Source: Scardovia wiggsiae F0424 (GTDB taxonomy: Bacteria > Actinomycetota > Actinomycetes > Actinomycetales > Bifidobacteriaceae). Taken from it: a stretch of 64,000 nt of DNA. How positions within the stretch are numbered: position 1 is the first letter of the stretch; every line of letters starts with the position of its first letter. The DNA is taken from NCBI RefSeq assembly GCF_000269605.1, contig NZ_AKCI01000001.1:248001-312000 (forward strand), written 5' to 3'. Shown in pieces: positions 38,651-47,767 of this stretch. The position numbers and the translations under genes were made by a program. The notes under the pieces are model-generated. The model ran no database searches, was not told the origin of the DNA, and saw nothing but the letters and a program-made list of their open reading frames with translations.

Positions 38651-39937
38651 CTACATTTTATTCTCTGCATTTTCCGGGTCCGGATCAGTGGAATCAACGG
38701 AAACGCCGGCTTTTCCGCGCCGCAGTGTTATAGTCAGCTTATCGCCGGCGGAGAGGGAAGCCGGATCATCGATTATATGCCCATCAGCATTCTGGACTAC
38801 CGCGTAGCCGCGGTCAAGTGTTGACTGCGGGCTTAGGGCAGTCAGGCTTGCATGCAGCTTTTCAATGCCAAAGCCGGCTTCGTCAGCCAGACGCCGCATG
38901 CTTACATCAAGCCTGCGCGCGGAATCGTTGATCAGCAGCTGGGGCCTTTCCAGGATGGTCTGGGGATGCGTCAGGCTGGGGCGGTTCCTGTAAGCGTCAA
39001 TACGCTGCTGTTCGGTATCGGCGGCTGTGCGTATGCGCTGCCTGATGCGGCGGCGCGCCTCATCAACAAGTGCCAGCTGCTCCATAACATCCGGGACAAT
39101 GCGCTTTGCAGCGTCTGTAGGGGTGGATGCGCGCATATCTGCCGCCAGGTCGATCAGTGTCCAGTCATCCTCATGCCCAATAGCAGATACGATTGGGGTA
39201 ACGCATGCAGCGGCGGCGCGCACTACGCCTTCATCGGAAAAACCGATCAAGTCTTCAAAAGAGCCGCCGCCCCGCGCAACGATGATCACATCAATGTCCG
39301 GGTCGGCATCAAGCTTGCGGATAGCCTCTATGACTTCAGGCGGGCATTGTGCCCCCTGCACATGCACATGTTCAATAGTGAAGTTGATAGTCGGCCAGCG
39401 GAGCCTCGCATTAGTCACGATATCGCCCTCAGCGCGCGCCTGGGGGGCGCATATTACGCCTATCCGATGGGGGAATTCCGGGATCGGCACTTTATGCGAC
39501 TCGTCAAACAGCCCTTCCCCCTTGAGCTTCTTGCGCAGCTCTTCTATCTGCTGGCGGAGGTCGCCTTTACCAACCCTGCGGATATCATCGCCTATGAAAC
39601 TCAGACTTGTGCGTTTCATCCATACATCAGGGTGCCCATGCACAACGACCTGGTCCCCCTGGATGAACTGCGAAGCCTGCGCTGCAAACATCCTCCACCC
39701 TGATACCTGGACGGTGACGTCTTCTGTGTTATCGCGCAATGTTATATAGGCGGAGCCCGCCCTGCGGGTATTGATCTCCTGGATCTGGCCTTCTATCCAT
39801 GTTGCGGGCCAGCGTTCAACGGCATTATGGTATGCCAGGCTCAGCCTGCTTACCGGCCAGGGATTGTCAGGCGTAGTATCGGCCGCTTTTTCCGGCGGCT
39901 GTTTTGCAGTCTGCACTCCGATCTCAAAATTGGACAT
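38651..39937 (-). CDS. xseA: Exodeoxyribonuclease VII large subunit
   Basis: 428 residues. N-terminal OB-fold (WIEGQIQEINTRRAGSAYITL), then the catalytic region with RIGVICAPQARAEGDI, the block VDVIIVARGGGSFEDLIGFSDE and HEDDWTLIDLAADMRASTPT. A helical stalk that binds XseB precedes the end (LDRGYAVVQNADG). The ATG at 39937 lacks a ribosome site and has TATAAT two bases before it. If that is a promoter, translation would start inside, perhaps at the GTG seven codons later, still before the conserved region. Confidence 0.95.
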   Translation of the reverse strand: MSNFEIGVQTAKQPPEKAADTTPDNPWPVSRLSLAYHNAVERWPATWIEGQIQEINTRRAGSAYITLRDNTEDVTVQVSGWRMFAAQASQFIQGDQVVVHGHPDVWMKRTSLSFIGDDIRRVGKGDLRQQIEELRKKLKGEGLFDESHKVPIPEFPHRIGVICAPQARAEGDIVTNARLRWPTINFTIEHVHVQGAQCPPEVIEAIRKLDADPDIDVIIVARGGGSFEDLIGFSDEGVVRAAAACVTPIVSAIGHEDDWTLIDLAADMRASTPTDAAKRIVPDVMEQLALVDEARRRIRQRIRTAADTEQQRIDAYRNRPSLTHPQTILERPQLLINDSARRLDVSMRRLADEAGFGIEKLHASLTALSPQSTLDRGYAVVQNADGHIIDDPASLSAGDKLTITLRRGKAGVSVDSTDPDPENAENKM

Positions 39938-40093
39938 AATTATACTGTAATAGGCGAGTGGTACTGCTGGAGGAAGGGGGGAAAAAAAGAGGTGCCGGCC
40001 TGTATTTTTAGCGGGGAGGGAGAGAGGGAAAAGGCGCTGGCCTGATCCATGACAGCCTGCGGTGTTGGCTGCTGAGTTTGTTAAGGTAGCAGT

Positions 40094-40813
40094 ATGAGCA
40101 ATACAGATTCAGAAGATCCGCGTAAAGGTTTTGACGGCTCTGAGGACCCTGAGAACCCTGATAGCTCCGGCGGACAGGATAACCCTGACGCAATGTCTGA
40201 CGAGGAAGTCAGGGATATCCTTAAAGGGTTTGAGGGGGAGTTCAGCGATTCCGATATGTCTGCTGCGGTCCCGGCTGCGCAGGATACGGGTCCGGGACCT
40301 GGATCTGCCGGATCGGATACTCCCGGCCTCAGTGACGATGAGCTTAGCGAATTCAGCGACCAGCTTGAGGGGGTACTGGGGAATAAAGCGAAATGTGCAA
40401 TAATCATCACCCAGCTGCGCTCTGCGCGTTTTCTTGCTGCCCTGTGTTCCCTCACAGATATTTCAGCGCAGTGCATTGATTCGCAGAACGGGGCATGCGC
40501 TGTTCTGCGCGAGCTTGACGGCAGCGGCCCTGAAGATGCTGCACGGGGGCTGACAGAGGCTGTTAACGGTTTAGCGGCAGTCCTTGCCGTCAACCGTGCC
40601 GATAAAGTCGATATGCATCTGTGGGTCGGAGGGAAGGAGGGGACATCATATGCGCCTCCTATAATACTGTCATCGGCGCCGTTATTCGTTGAAGATATGC
40701 TCACAGGGTCTTTGACTGTGCAGGAGGTCATCAGTGAAGGCACCCATGTTGAAGATAGCGGTTCCATAAGTAAAGTTGAGGCTTACGGGATAATCGGCGA
40801 GAACCTGAAATAA
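40094..40813 (+). CDS. Acidic lineage-specific protein upstream of glnA
   Basis: 239 residues behind AAGG. The first 95 residues are strongly acidic and low complexity (Asp, Glu, Gly, Pro, Ser), predicted disordered. From about residue 95 there is an alpha/beta-looking globular part (KCAIIITQLRSARFLAAL) ending in VEAYGIIGENLK. No signal peptide, membrane segment or known motif. Bifidobacteria often have an uncharacterised protein of this kind beside glnA. Confidence 0.72.
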   Translation: MSNTDSEDPRKGFDGSEDPENPDSSGGQDNPDAMSDEEVRDILKGFEGEFSDSDMSAAVPAAQDTGPGPGSAGSDTPGLSDDELSEFSDQLEGVLGNKAKCAIIITQLRSARFLAALCSLTDISAQCIDSQNGACAVLRELDGSGPEDAARGLTEAVNGLAAVLAVNRADKVDMHLWVGGKEGTSYAPPIILSSAPLFVEDMLTGSLTVQEVISEGTHVEDSGSISKVEAYGIIGENLK

Positions 40814-40855
40814 ACAGCAGGGGACATATAGTAGCAGGAACAGGAGGGCAGTTAT

Positions 40856-41365
40856 ATGCCGGATATATCTGATGGGATTGGGCAGCCGTCGGGCGGGGAG
40901 CCTGATTCTCCGCATAAGAAGCCGCATAAGAAGCCAAAATACAAGATCGTGAGCAACAAAGTCCTTTCTTCATGCAGCGTGATTATTGATGTAACAGCAT
41001 TCCTTATATGGTTCACACGGTGTTTTACCGACGCGCTTGGTTACCGTGTATATAATAATCCCGGGCTGTGGGGATTGGAGCCGTGGGAGGATGTCAGCAA
41101 TATAGTTATTTTTTTTGAGGTACTCGCGGTAATAATTTTTATCGGGTTCAGGCTGTTTGGAGCTGTCCTGCTGAGCGCGGCTGCAACTGCAGGTATCCTC
41201 TTCTGGGGGGCATCGCATTCAGATAATGGCTTATTTTTTGGACTGGGCGGGATCATCCTTTTATCCCTCCAGTTCTGTATAGCTGTGGCCGCCGCTGTTG
41301 CATTTATGGATGTGCAGTATCAGAAAGACAGGCAGTTCCAGGAGAGGCAGGTAAAGGCTGACTGA
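40856..41365 (+). CDS. Small membrane protein
   Basis: 169 residues with an ATG six bases after AGGAGG. The N-terminus is polar and contains HKKPHKKPKYK. Four hydrophobic segments follow (about 45-60, 85-100, 100-118 and 128-148) and a charged C-terminus (QKDRQFQERQVKAD). No family recognised. It is 43 bases after the acidic protein gene and probably in the same transcript. Confidence 0.72.
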   Translation: MPDISDGIGQPSGGEPDSPHKKPHKKPKYKIVSNKVLSSCSVIIDVTAFLIWFTRCFTDALGYRVYNNPGLWGLEPWEDVSNIVIFFEVLAVIIFIGFRLFGAVLLSAAATAGILFWGASHSDNGLFFGLGGIILLSLQFCIAVAAAVAFMDVQYQKDRQFQERQVKAD

Positions 41366-41423
41366 CTGTACTTCACTTTGCCGGGTACTTTGTTTTGACG
41401 TGAACATGTGGCAAACTTGAAGT

Positions 41424-42761
41424 ATGAATGCACAGCAGGAGTTTGCGCTTCGCGCGGTTGAAGAGAATGACATACGGTTCATCCGTCTGTGGTTCACAGA
41501 CGTCCTTGGGCAGCTGAAATCTGTTGCTATTGCCCCGGCTGAGCTCGAAGCTGCTTTTGAAGAGGGGATAGGCTTTGATGGCTCAGCAATCGAAGGCCTT
41601 ACGCGCGTATCTGAGGATGATATGCTGGTGCGGCCGGATGCTTCGACTTTCCAGATACTTCCTCTGTCCAGCGGCGAAAATTCTACAGCCCGCATGTTCT
41701 GTGATGTCCTCACCCCTGAGGGGGAGCCAAGCCTCGGGGATTCCCGGAATGTCCTGAAGAATGCGTTGGATAATGCTAAGGGGAAAGGTTTCAGCTTCTA
41801 TTGCCATCCTGAAATTGAATTCTATCTGTTCAGGCATCAGGATGACTGGACCCGTCCTCCTGTCCCCATTGATGAGGGCGGCTATTTTGACCAGGTCCCG
41901 CGCAGCTCGAGTATGGATTTCCGCCGTGCTGCTGTCAGCCAGCTTGAAGATCTTGGCATACCGGTCGAGTTCTCCCATCATGAAACAGGGCCGGGGCAGA
42001 ATGAGATCGACCTGCGCCATGCGGGTGCTTTGAATGCTGCGGACAGCATCATGACTTTCAGGACTATTGTTAAGGAGATCTCACTTGACCGCGGGATATA
42101 TGCAAGTTTCATGCCTAAACCGCTGGTAGACCAGCCGGGATCAGGCATGCATACGCATCTGTCGCTTTTTGAGGGGGATTCGAATTCATTTTATGAGGCG
42201 GGGCAGGAATTCAGTATGTCGCTTACTGCACGGCAGTTCGCCGCCGGGATCCTTTACCATGCGCAGGAGATCACAGCAGTTATGAACCAGTACGTGAATT
42301 CGTATAAACGCCTGTGGGGCGGGGCAGAGGCACCGAGCTATGTATGCTGGGGACATAATAACCGCTCGGCGCTGCTGCGCATTCCCCAGTATAAGCCCGG
42401 GAAGATCAATTCTGCGCGCATTGAGTTCCGTGCGCTTGACCCAACGTGCAATCCGTATCTTGCTTTTGCACTGCTCCTGGCTGCCGGTATTGATGGAATC
42501 GATCAGCAGATGGATCTTGAAGAGCCGACGAATGATGATGTGTGGGAACTTACGGATGCTGAACGCCAGGCAATGGGTATCAGGCCTTTGCCGGGGTCAC
42601 TTGATGCTGCGCTGCGCCAGATGGAAAAGTCGGAATTTGTTGCCGGTGTCCTTGGTGAGCATGTTTTTGAATATTTCCTGCGCAATAAGCATGCGGAATG
42701 GCGTGAATACCGCCAGCAGATCACCCAGTATGAGCTTTCCAAATATCTGCCCAGGCTGTGA
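41424..42761 (+). CDS. glnA: Glutamine synthetase type I (GlnA2-like)
   Basis: Makes glutamine from glutamate, ammonia and ATP; dodecameric cytosolic enzyme. The 445-residue product has GFDGSAIEGLTR, the catalytic block of HPEIEFYLF, the Glu/His metal-site region GPGQNEIDL, the signature SGMHTHLSLF and the Arg-binding NNRSALLRIP. It lacks the NLYDLP adenylylation tyrosine loop: the equivalent segment reads MGIRPLPGSLDAAL. Control by GlnE adenylyltransferase is therefore not expected, as for actinobacterial GlnA2. The length fits that class. Confidence 0.96.
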   Translation: MNAQQEFALRAVEENDIRFIRLWFTDVLGQLKSVAIAPAELEAAFEEGIGFDGSAIEGLTRVSEDDMLVRPDASTFQILPLSSGENSTARMFCDVLTPEGEPSLGDSRNVLKNALDNAKGKGFSFYCHPEIEFYLFRHQDDWTRPPVPIDEGGYFDQVPRSSSMDFRRAAVSQLEDLGIPVEFSHHETGPGQNEIDLRHAGALNAADSIMTFRTIVKEISLDRGIYASFMPKPLVDQPGSGMHTHLSLFEGDSNSFYEAGQEFSMSLTARQFAAGILYHAQEITAVMNQYVNSYKRLWGGAEAPSYVCWGHNNRSALLRIPQYKPGKINSARIEFRALDPTCNPYLAFALLLAAGIDGIDQQMDLEEPTNDDVWELTDAERQAMGIRPLPGSLDAALRQMEKSEFVAGVLGEHVFEYFLRNKHAEWREYRQQITQYELSKYLPRL

Positions 42762-42785
42762 GTGTGCAGGCCGCTGCAGCTTCTG

Positions 42786-45700
42786 CTACTGAAGGGTATC
42801 CAGCAGCTTCTGCATGCGCTGGATGCTGACAGGCTGCAAAGTGCCGAGTTCCTGTGCCCACAGGGAAATAAGGAATTCCTCATACATCCATCGTATCCAC
42901 TCGGCGGTTTTCAGGGCTTTATCATGCCCGGGACCGGAGGGTGTGCTGGAAGCGGCTTCACGGGCCCTGTCAACGAGGCTGCGGGCTTCGTCAGCCTGCC
43001 ATGCCCACTGAACATCGCGGGATTTGTTGTCTTTTGCCTTTCTGATCCGCAGCAGGTCGGCCTGGCAGTATACAGATATGCGTGCGAGACTTTCCGGCGG
43101 GGTTTGGGCTATAAAACCGGGGAAGACCAGGGAAGCTATATGCTCGCGCACAGACTGCAGCACGGATAACAGCGGCAGATCGGCAGTTCCGGAAACCGCA
43201 TGGCTGGTATCGCCGTAAGACTGAAGATCCCTGACAACATCCTTTGCCACCGCATATACGGTATCTTCGTAAATATCTTCCACTCCTGATACTGCCTGCG
43301 CAAGCTGTGTATCATCAGTTACCTTTCCAATATCCGGCAGAAGGCGTTTCACAGCAGCCAGCTGCAGGTCGGAAACCAGCTTTCGGGTCGAATCATAAGG
43401 GGCAGCCGCCAGCATAAGCGCTTCATCCCCCAGCCACCGTGATGAAATACGTTCTGCAGGAAGCGCAAGGTGCTTCACGGCCTCATCCCATAACATCTGC
43501 GAGCGGGGGACTGCTGAGGCGCCCGCCTGGCTGAGGAGGTTTGCCTTGGCAACATTCTTCCCCTGGGCCTGTGCTTTGCGCGCTTTCTTTTCCACATGTT
43601 TACGGGCACTGTGCCGGGCCGCTTCATCAAACCTGTTCTGGAGTTCTGCCAAGTCTTTTGATACCCCCAGGGTCTCTGCCTGTGATGCGGAAGCTGAAGA
43701 GTAGAGCACGGATCCAGGTGCCGCTGCCGGGGAAGGCTTCTGCTTGGTATCCCGTTCTACGCTGAAGGTCATGCGCACATAGCCGGGAAGGCGCGCAATC
43801 TGTTGTGCATTGAAAACTTCAGGATGTATCTGTGCACCGGCAACGGCTATCGCGGCCTGGGTGAAGACATGGGAGAATTCGGGGACCTCTTCCGACCATT
43901 CAGCTGTCCCGGGAAGGTTGGGATACCGGGTACTGATCCATTCGCGGATCTTCCGCGCAGTATCCGGCGCGGGTATAAGCTGTACGCGCAGTGTTTTAGG
44001 AAGGGATTTGATAGTCGCCGTGATCAGGTCATCAAGGAGCCCCGGGACATTCCAGGTGAATTCCTGCGGTCGTATGCGCGAGAGTGCTGACAGAGGTATG
44101 TGGACGGTCACGCCGTCGCGTTCAGACCGCGTGTCGTATATGTAACTGAGCCTGAGAGGGATCGTGGAGCCGTCTGTGCCGGCAGCATGCCAGTAATCCG
44201 GGTATGCATCAATGCTGAAGCCGGTATCTGCGCCGGAAAGCCTCTCTACGCTGTCTGCAGTGAAATCAAGAAGGTCGGGCTGCTTGGCATGTTCTTTCTT
44301 CCACCATGAACCGAGTGCTGCAACAGATGTTATACCCTGCGGAAGTTTTGAATCATAAAAAAGGAAAAGGTCATCATCATTCACGCTGTCTGCGATGCGG
44401 CGCGTGCGGTGTGTTTCCTCACCGGCCTGGTCAATAGCCTGGCGGTTGCGTTCCACAAAAGAATCATAGGGGAAACGCTGGCGGATATCACCGTCAACAA
44501 GCCCTTGCCTGATAAGGAATTCCCGCGCCTGCTGAGGGTTTATCCGCGCCCATTGGACAGGACGGTCCTGCACGATGGGCAGCCCATACAGGAGTACGGT
44601 GGACTTGGCAATTGCTGCGCCCTGGGCGCCTGACCAGTGCGGCTCAGCGTAAGCCGTACGTGTGAGGTGCTTTCCCAGGGATTCCGCCCACTCCGGTTTT
44701 ATGGCTGCTGCGCTGCGCGCCCACAGGCGGGAAGTCTCAACAAGTTCTCCGGCCATGACCCACTCCGGCGTAGCTTTGAAAACTGCTGATGCAGGGAAAA
44801 GCGAAAAATGTATCCCGCGCGATCCCCGGTAATTGTTTTTTAATGTTTTTTGCGCCCGTTTCAAAGCGCGAGCCTTCTGTGCCTTGTTTAAGCCGGCGAA
44901 GTCTGATGCCTTGGGTTCGCGGATAGTCTGCATCCCCATGGAACTGAGCAGCCCGCTGAGCATTGCAGTATGGATGCTGTCGCTGTCCCATGAACAGCAC
45001 AGGCTATGTGCGGACTGCTGGGCCTGGGGGAGCTGCCGGATAGCGATATCAGGGCGGGAAATGGGGAAAGGCCCTCCCACTTTCCATCTCATCTCTGCGC
45101 ACACTGAGCACAGCTGCCCGTAGAGGTCAGCCCACTGCCGCATGCGAAGGTAATTCATGAATTCAGCTTTGCAGGCCTTTCTCAGGGCGGAATTACTCAG
45201 CTTCCCATCCGCCTGGAAAAAGCGGTCCCATATGTTCAGGGCGGTTATAAAATCGCTGGAGCTGTCCGCATAACGGTTATGGATCCGATCTGCTTCTTCA
45301 GCTTTATCATCCGGGCGCTCGCGCGGGTCCTGAAGGCTGAGGAAGGCTGTAATAACCAGCACTGCAGCAAGGGTATCTGCAGACATTCGGGATGCCTGGA
45401 CCATCATGCGGCCAAGCCGTACATCGATGGGTATGCGCGCCAGGCGCCGGCCGATCCCCGTAAGCACAATATCACCGTGCTTACGCTTGACGGCACCCAG
45501 TTCGGTAAGTTCATTGAACCCGTCTGTTACCGAGCGCATGTCCGGCGGATCTATAAAGCCAAAACCGGTGATATCATCAGCCGTCCGGGCAACACCCGCG
45601 GAAAGCATCTGAAGGATGACTGCCCCCAGGGAGGTGCGCTGGATCTCGGGGTCTGTGAACCGCGGACGTGACCCATAATCTTCCTGGGAATATAAACGGA

Positions 45701-46859
45701 CAGCGATCCCGTCGGCAATACGTCCGCACCGTCCGGCGCGCTGGTCTGCGCTGGCCTGCGAAATGGCTTCAACAGGGAGCCGCTGTACTTTCGCAGTTTT
45801 AGAATACCGTGAAATGCGGGCAAAACCGGGATCCACCACAAAACGGATCCCCGGGACAGTAAGCGATGTTTCAGCAACATTCGTTGCAATAATGATCCTC
45901 TGATGTTCGTGCGGTTCAAAAACCCTATGCTGCTCTTTCGCGCTGAGACGGGCGTATAACGGTATTATTTCTATGGCATCTGCATTGCGCAGGTCAGTCT
46001 TCCGCTGGCCGAATGCACGCGATACCGCGTCTTCGTAGTCATGGATATCGCGCTCCCCAGAGGCAAAAACAAGGATATCCCGTGCGCCCCTTTCCCGCGA
46101 GGATAAAGCCGCAAGTTCCAGGCATGCCCTTGCTACAGCGTGTGCAGTGTCTGCAGAATCATCATGGGTTTTGCCTGAATTGCCGCTGCCGGTGCTGCTG
46201 TCCATATTTCCGGCCCCGGGCACTGTATCCATCAGCGCAGGTGCTCCGCCTAAAGGCTCATACACTATGCGGACAGGATATGTGCGTCCGCTCACCTCAA
46301 TAACGGGTACGCCGTGCCCTGTCACATCGCTGAAATGCTTTTGGAATTTCTGGGAATCGATAGTTGCTGAAGTAATGATCAGTTTAAGGTCTTTGCGTTT
46401 ATGGAGGAGCTGGCTGAGGTACCCGAGAAGGAAGTCAATATTCAGGCTGCGTTCGTGGGCCTCATCGATCATTATGGTATCGTATGCGCTGAGCAGGGGG
46501 TCGCGCTGGATGTGGGCGAGTAGTATCCCGTCAGTTGCTACGCATAAACGGGTAGAAGGGGAGCTGCGGTCTGTGAAGCGTACCCGATAGCCTATCTCAT
46601 GGCCCAGGGCAGTATGCATTTCGTCTGCGATGCGTTCTGCGACTGTCCGTGCTGCAAGGCGCCGGGGCTGCGTGAGCATGATCTGCCTGCCGTGTGTACC
46701 GCGCCCAAGCTCCAGAAGCATTTTAGGTATCTGAGTCGTTTTCCCGGAGCCTGTCTGCCCGCTGACTATCACTACCTGGGATGAACGGACAGCCTGCATA
46801 ATGCGTTCGCGAGCTTCGCTTACCGGGAGCTCAGCCGGATAAATGAATTCCATGCTCAT
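42786..46859 (-). CDS. hrpA: ATP-dependent RNA helicase HrpA
   Basis: A 1357-residue DEAH-box helicase. Walker A is GQTGSGKTTQ (residues 34-43), motif II DEAHERSLNIDFLL, motif III ITSATID and motif VI QRAGRCGRI. The helicase-associated HA2/OB region follows, then the large C-terminal DUF3418 domain (HIPLSALSRIRPQEFTWNVPGLLDDL). HrpA has been linked to ribosome rescue and RNA processing. The start overlaps the stop of the methyltransferase gene by four bases (ATGA), so the two are translated in series. It is convergent with glnA, only 24 bases apart. Confidence 0.97.
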   Translation of the reverse strand: MSMEFIYPAELPVSEARERIMQAVRSSQVVIVSGQTGSGKTTQIPKMLLELGRGTHGRQIMLTQPRRLAARTVAERIADEMHTALGHEIGYRVRFTDRSSPSTRLCVATDGILLAHIQRDPLLSAYDTIMIDEAHERSLNIDFLLGYLSQLLHKRKDLKLIITSATIDSQKFQKHFSDVTGHGVPVIEVSGRTYPVRIVYEPLGGAPALMDTVPGAGNMDSSTGSGNSGKTHDDSADTAHAVARACLELAALSSRERGARDILVFASGERDIHDYEDAVSRAFGQRKTDLRNADAIEIIPLYARLSAKEQHRVFEPHEHQRIIIATNVAETSLTVPGIRFVVDPGFARISRYSKTAKVQRLPVEAISQASADQRAGRCGRIADGIAVRLYSQEDYGSRPRFTDPEIQRTSLGAVILQMLSAGVARTADDITGFGFIDPPDMRSVTDGFNELTELGAVKRKHGDIVLTGIGRRLARIPIDVRLGRMMVQASRMSADTLAAVLVITAFLSLQDPRERPDDKAEEADRIHNRYADSSSDFITALNIWDRFFQADGKLSNSALRKACKAEFMNYLRMRQWADLYGQLCSVCAEMRWKVGGPFPISRPDIAIRQLPQAQQSAHSLCCSWDSDSIHTAMLSGLLSSMGMQTIREPKASDFAGLNKAQKARALKRAQKTLKNNYRGSRGIHFSLFPASAVFKATPEWVMAGELVETSRLWARSAAAIKPEWAESLGKHLTRTAYAEPHWSGAQGAAIAKSTVLLYGLPIVQDRPVQWARINPQQAREFLIRQGLVDGDIRQRFPYDSFVERNRQAIDQAGEETHRTRRIADSVNDDDLFLFYDSKLPQGITSVAALGSWWKKEHAKQPDLLDFTADSVERLSGADTGFSIDAYPDYWHAAGTDGSTIPLRLSYIYDTRSERDGVTVHIPLSALSRIRPQEFTWNVPGLLDDLITATIKSLPKTLRVQLIPAPDTARKIREWISTRYPNLPGTAEWSEEVPEFSHVFTQAAIAVAGAQIHPEVFNAQQIARLPGYVRMTFSVERDTKQKPSPAAAPGSVLYSSASASQAETLGVSKDLAELQNRFDEAARHSARKHVEKKARKAQAQGKNVAKANLLSQAGASAVPRSQMLWDEAVKHLALPAERISSRWLGDEALMLAAAPYDSTRKLVSDLQLAAVKRLLPDIGKVTDDTQLAQAVSGVEDIYEDTVYAVAKDVVRDLQSYGDTSHAVSGTADLPLLSVLQSVREHIASLVFPGFIAQTPPESLARISVYCQADLLRIRKAKDNKSRDVQWAWQADEARSLVDRAREAASSTPSGPGHDKALKTAEWIRWMYEEFLISLWAQELGTLQPVSIQRMQKLLDTLQ

Positions 46860-47563
46860 GCAGATTCTCCGGAAGCGGGGAGACGGTGGACTTCAATTAC
46901 CCGGTAGCCTTTGGATGACGAGTATTTGCGGACCGTATATCCCACCCTGCCTGATGAAAGTGCGGTTTTATCCCCGGGGCCGACATTCAATGATATATCT
47001 AGCCATGGGATAAGCGAGTCGGCACCGAGATTCTTCTGGACAACGAGATATGCGTATCCGTTGGTATTCAGACGGGGCAGATACATCATCAGCAGTTCGT
47101 GGAGGGCCTCTTTCCCGATGCGGATAGGGGGGTTTGACCAGATCATGTCAAAACCGGTGCGGACCCATTCATCGCCATACTCTGTTACAAGGCTTTCCGG
47201 GGTACCGGTTTTTATGTTTGCCAGCCTGTTCTGCTGTGCATTATAGCGGGTAAGGCTAACGGCACGTTCATTGATATCAGTGGCCCATACAGAAGCTTCG
47301 GGGTATTCGCGGGCCAGCGCAACGGCTATAGGGCCCCATCCGCAGCCGAGATCCAGGCAGTTCAAGACTTTCCTGCCTTCATTGATGTCAGCGGCTGCCC
47401 CCGGCGCATCTTTGAGAAGGACTGCGGTACCCGGATCAAGGCGGTGTGCGGAGAAGACGCCGTTGGATACCGCCATATCAGTAGGGATCCCGCGGATAAC
47501 AGTATGGATAGTGCTTCGGGTGTCGGCAGAGGACGGGTCTGCCGAGAAATACTGTTCAGCCAT
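46856..47563 (-). CDS. Class I SAM methyltransferase (RsmC/YbxB-like)
   Basis: The start is placed at the ATG at 47563 (MAEQYFSADP), six bases after GGAGG. The longer frame to 47752 would add 63 residues of unlikely composition that cross the promoter region of the divergent gene. The 235-residue protein has the SAM-binding motif VLNCLDLGCGWGPIAVAL, the acidic strand end VWATDINE and the catalytic N-P-P-I motif (WSNPPIRIG). Those mark N2-guanine rRNA methyltransferases with a small MTS domain. Target nucleotide unknown. It is coupled to hrpA. Confidence 0.92.
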   Translation of the reverse strand: MAEQYFSADPSSADTRSTIHTVIRGIPTDMAVSNGVFSAHRLDPGTAVLLKDAPGAAADINEGRKVLNCLDLGCGWGPIAVALAREYPEASVWATDINERAVSLTRYNAQQNRLANIKTGTPESLVTEYGDEWVRTGFDMIWSNPPIRIGKEALHELLMMYLPRLNTNGYAYLVVQKNLGADSLIPWLDISLNVGPGDKTALSSGRVGYTVRKYSSSKGYRVIEVHRLPASGESA

Positions 47564-47699
47564 GCTGCCTCCACTGTGGTCCCTGTTTGCGGACTGGTGA
47601 TATCCCCTGACCCGTGCCATTATACCTGGGGACACCCGAAATGGCGCGCATCTCCCTTTCAGCAGAACAGCCGGATAAAAAACGCCTGAAGTGCCTGAC

Positions 47700-47727
47700 T
47701 TGCAAAAATACGTGATCTTATTAAGAT
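47700..47727 (+). promoter_or_regulatory. Promoter of the LXG cassette with palindromic -10
   Basis: TTGCAA (47700-47705), 16-base spacer, TAAGAT (47722-47727). The -10 is the right arm of a perfect palindrome, ATCTTA-T-TAAGAT (47715-47727), which could serve as an operator. The effector GTG start follows 41 bases later. Confidence 0.55.
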
Positions 47728-47767
47728 AAAAGTAAAAGCAGCAGAGAAACAATTAAAGAGGATTACG

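Noticed and set aside
42762-43169. Frame on the plus strand after glnA.
   Set aside because: It is entirely antisense to the 3' end of hrpA, with no ribosome site.
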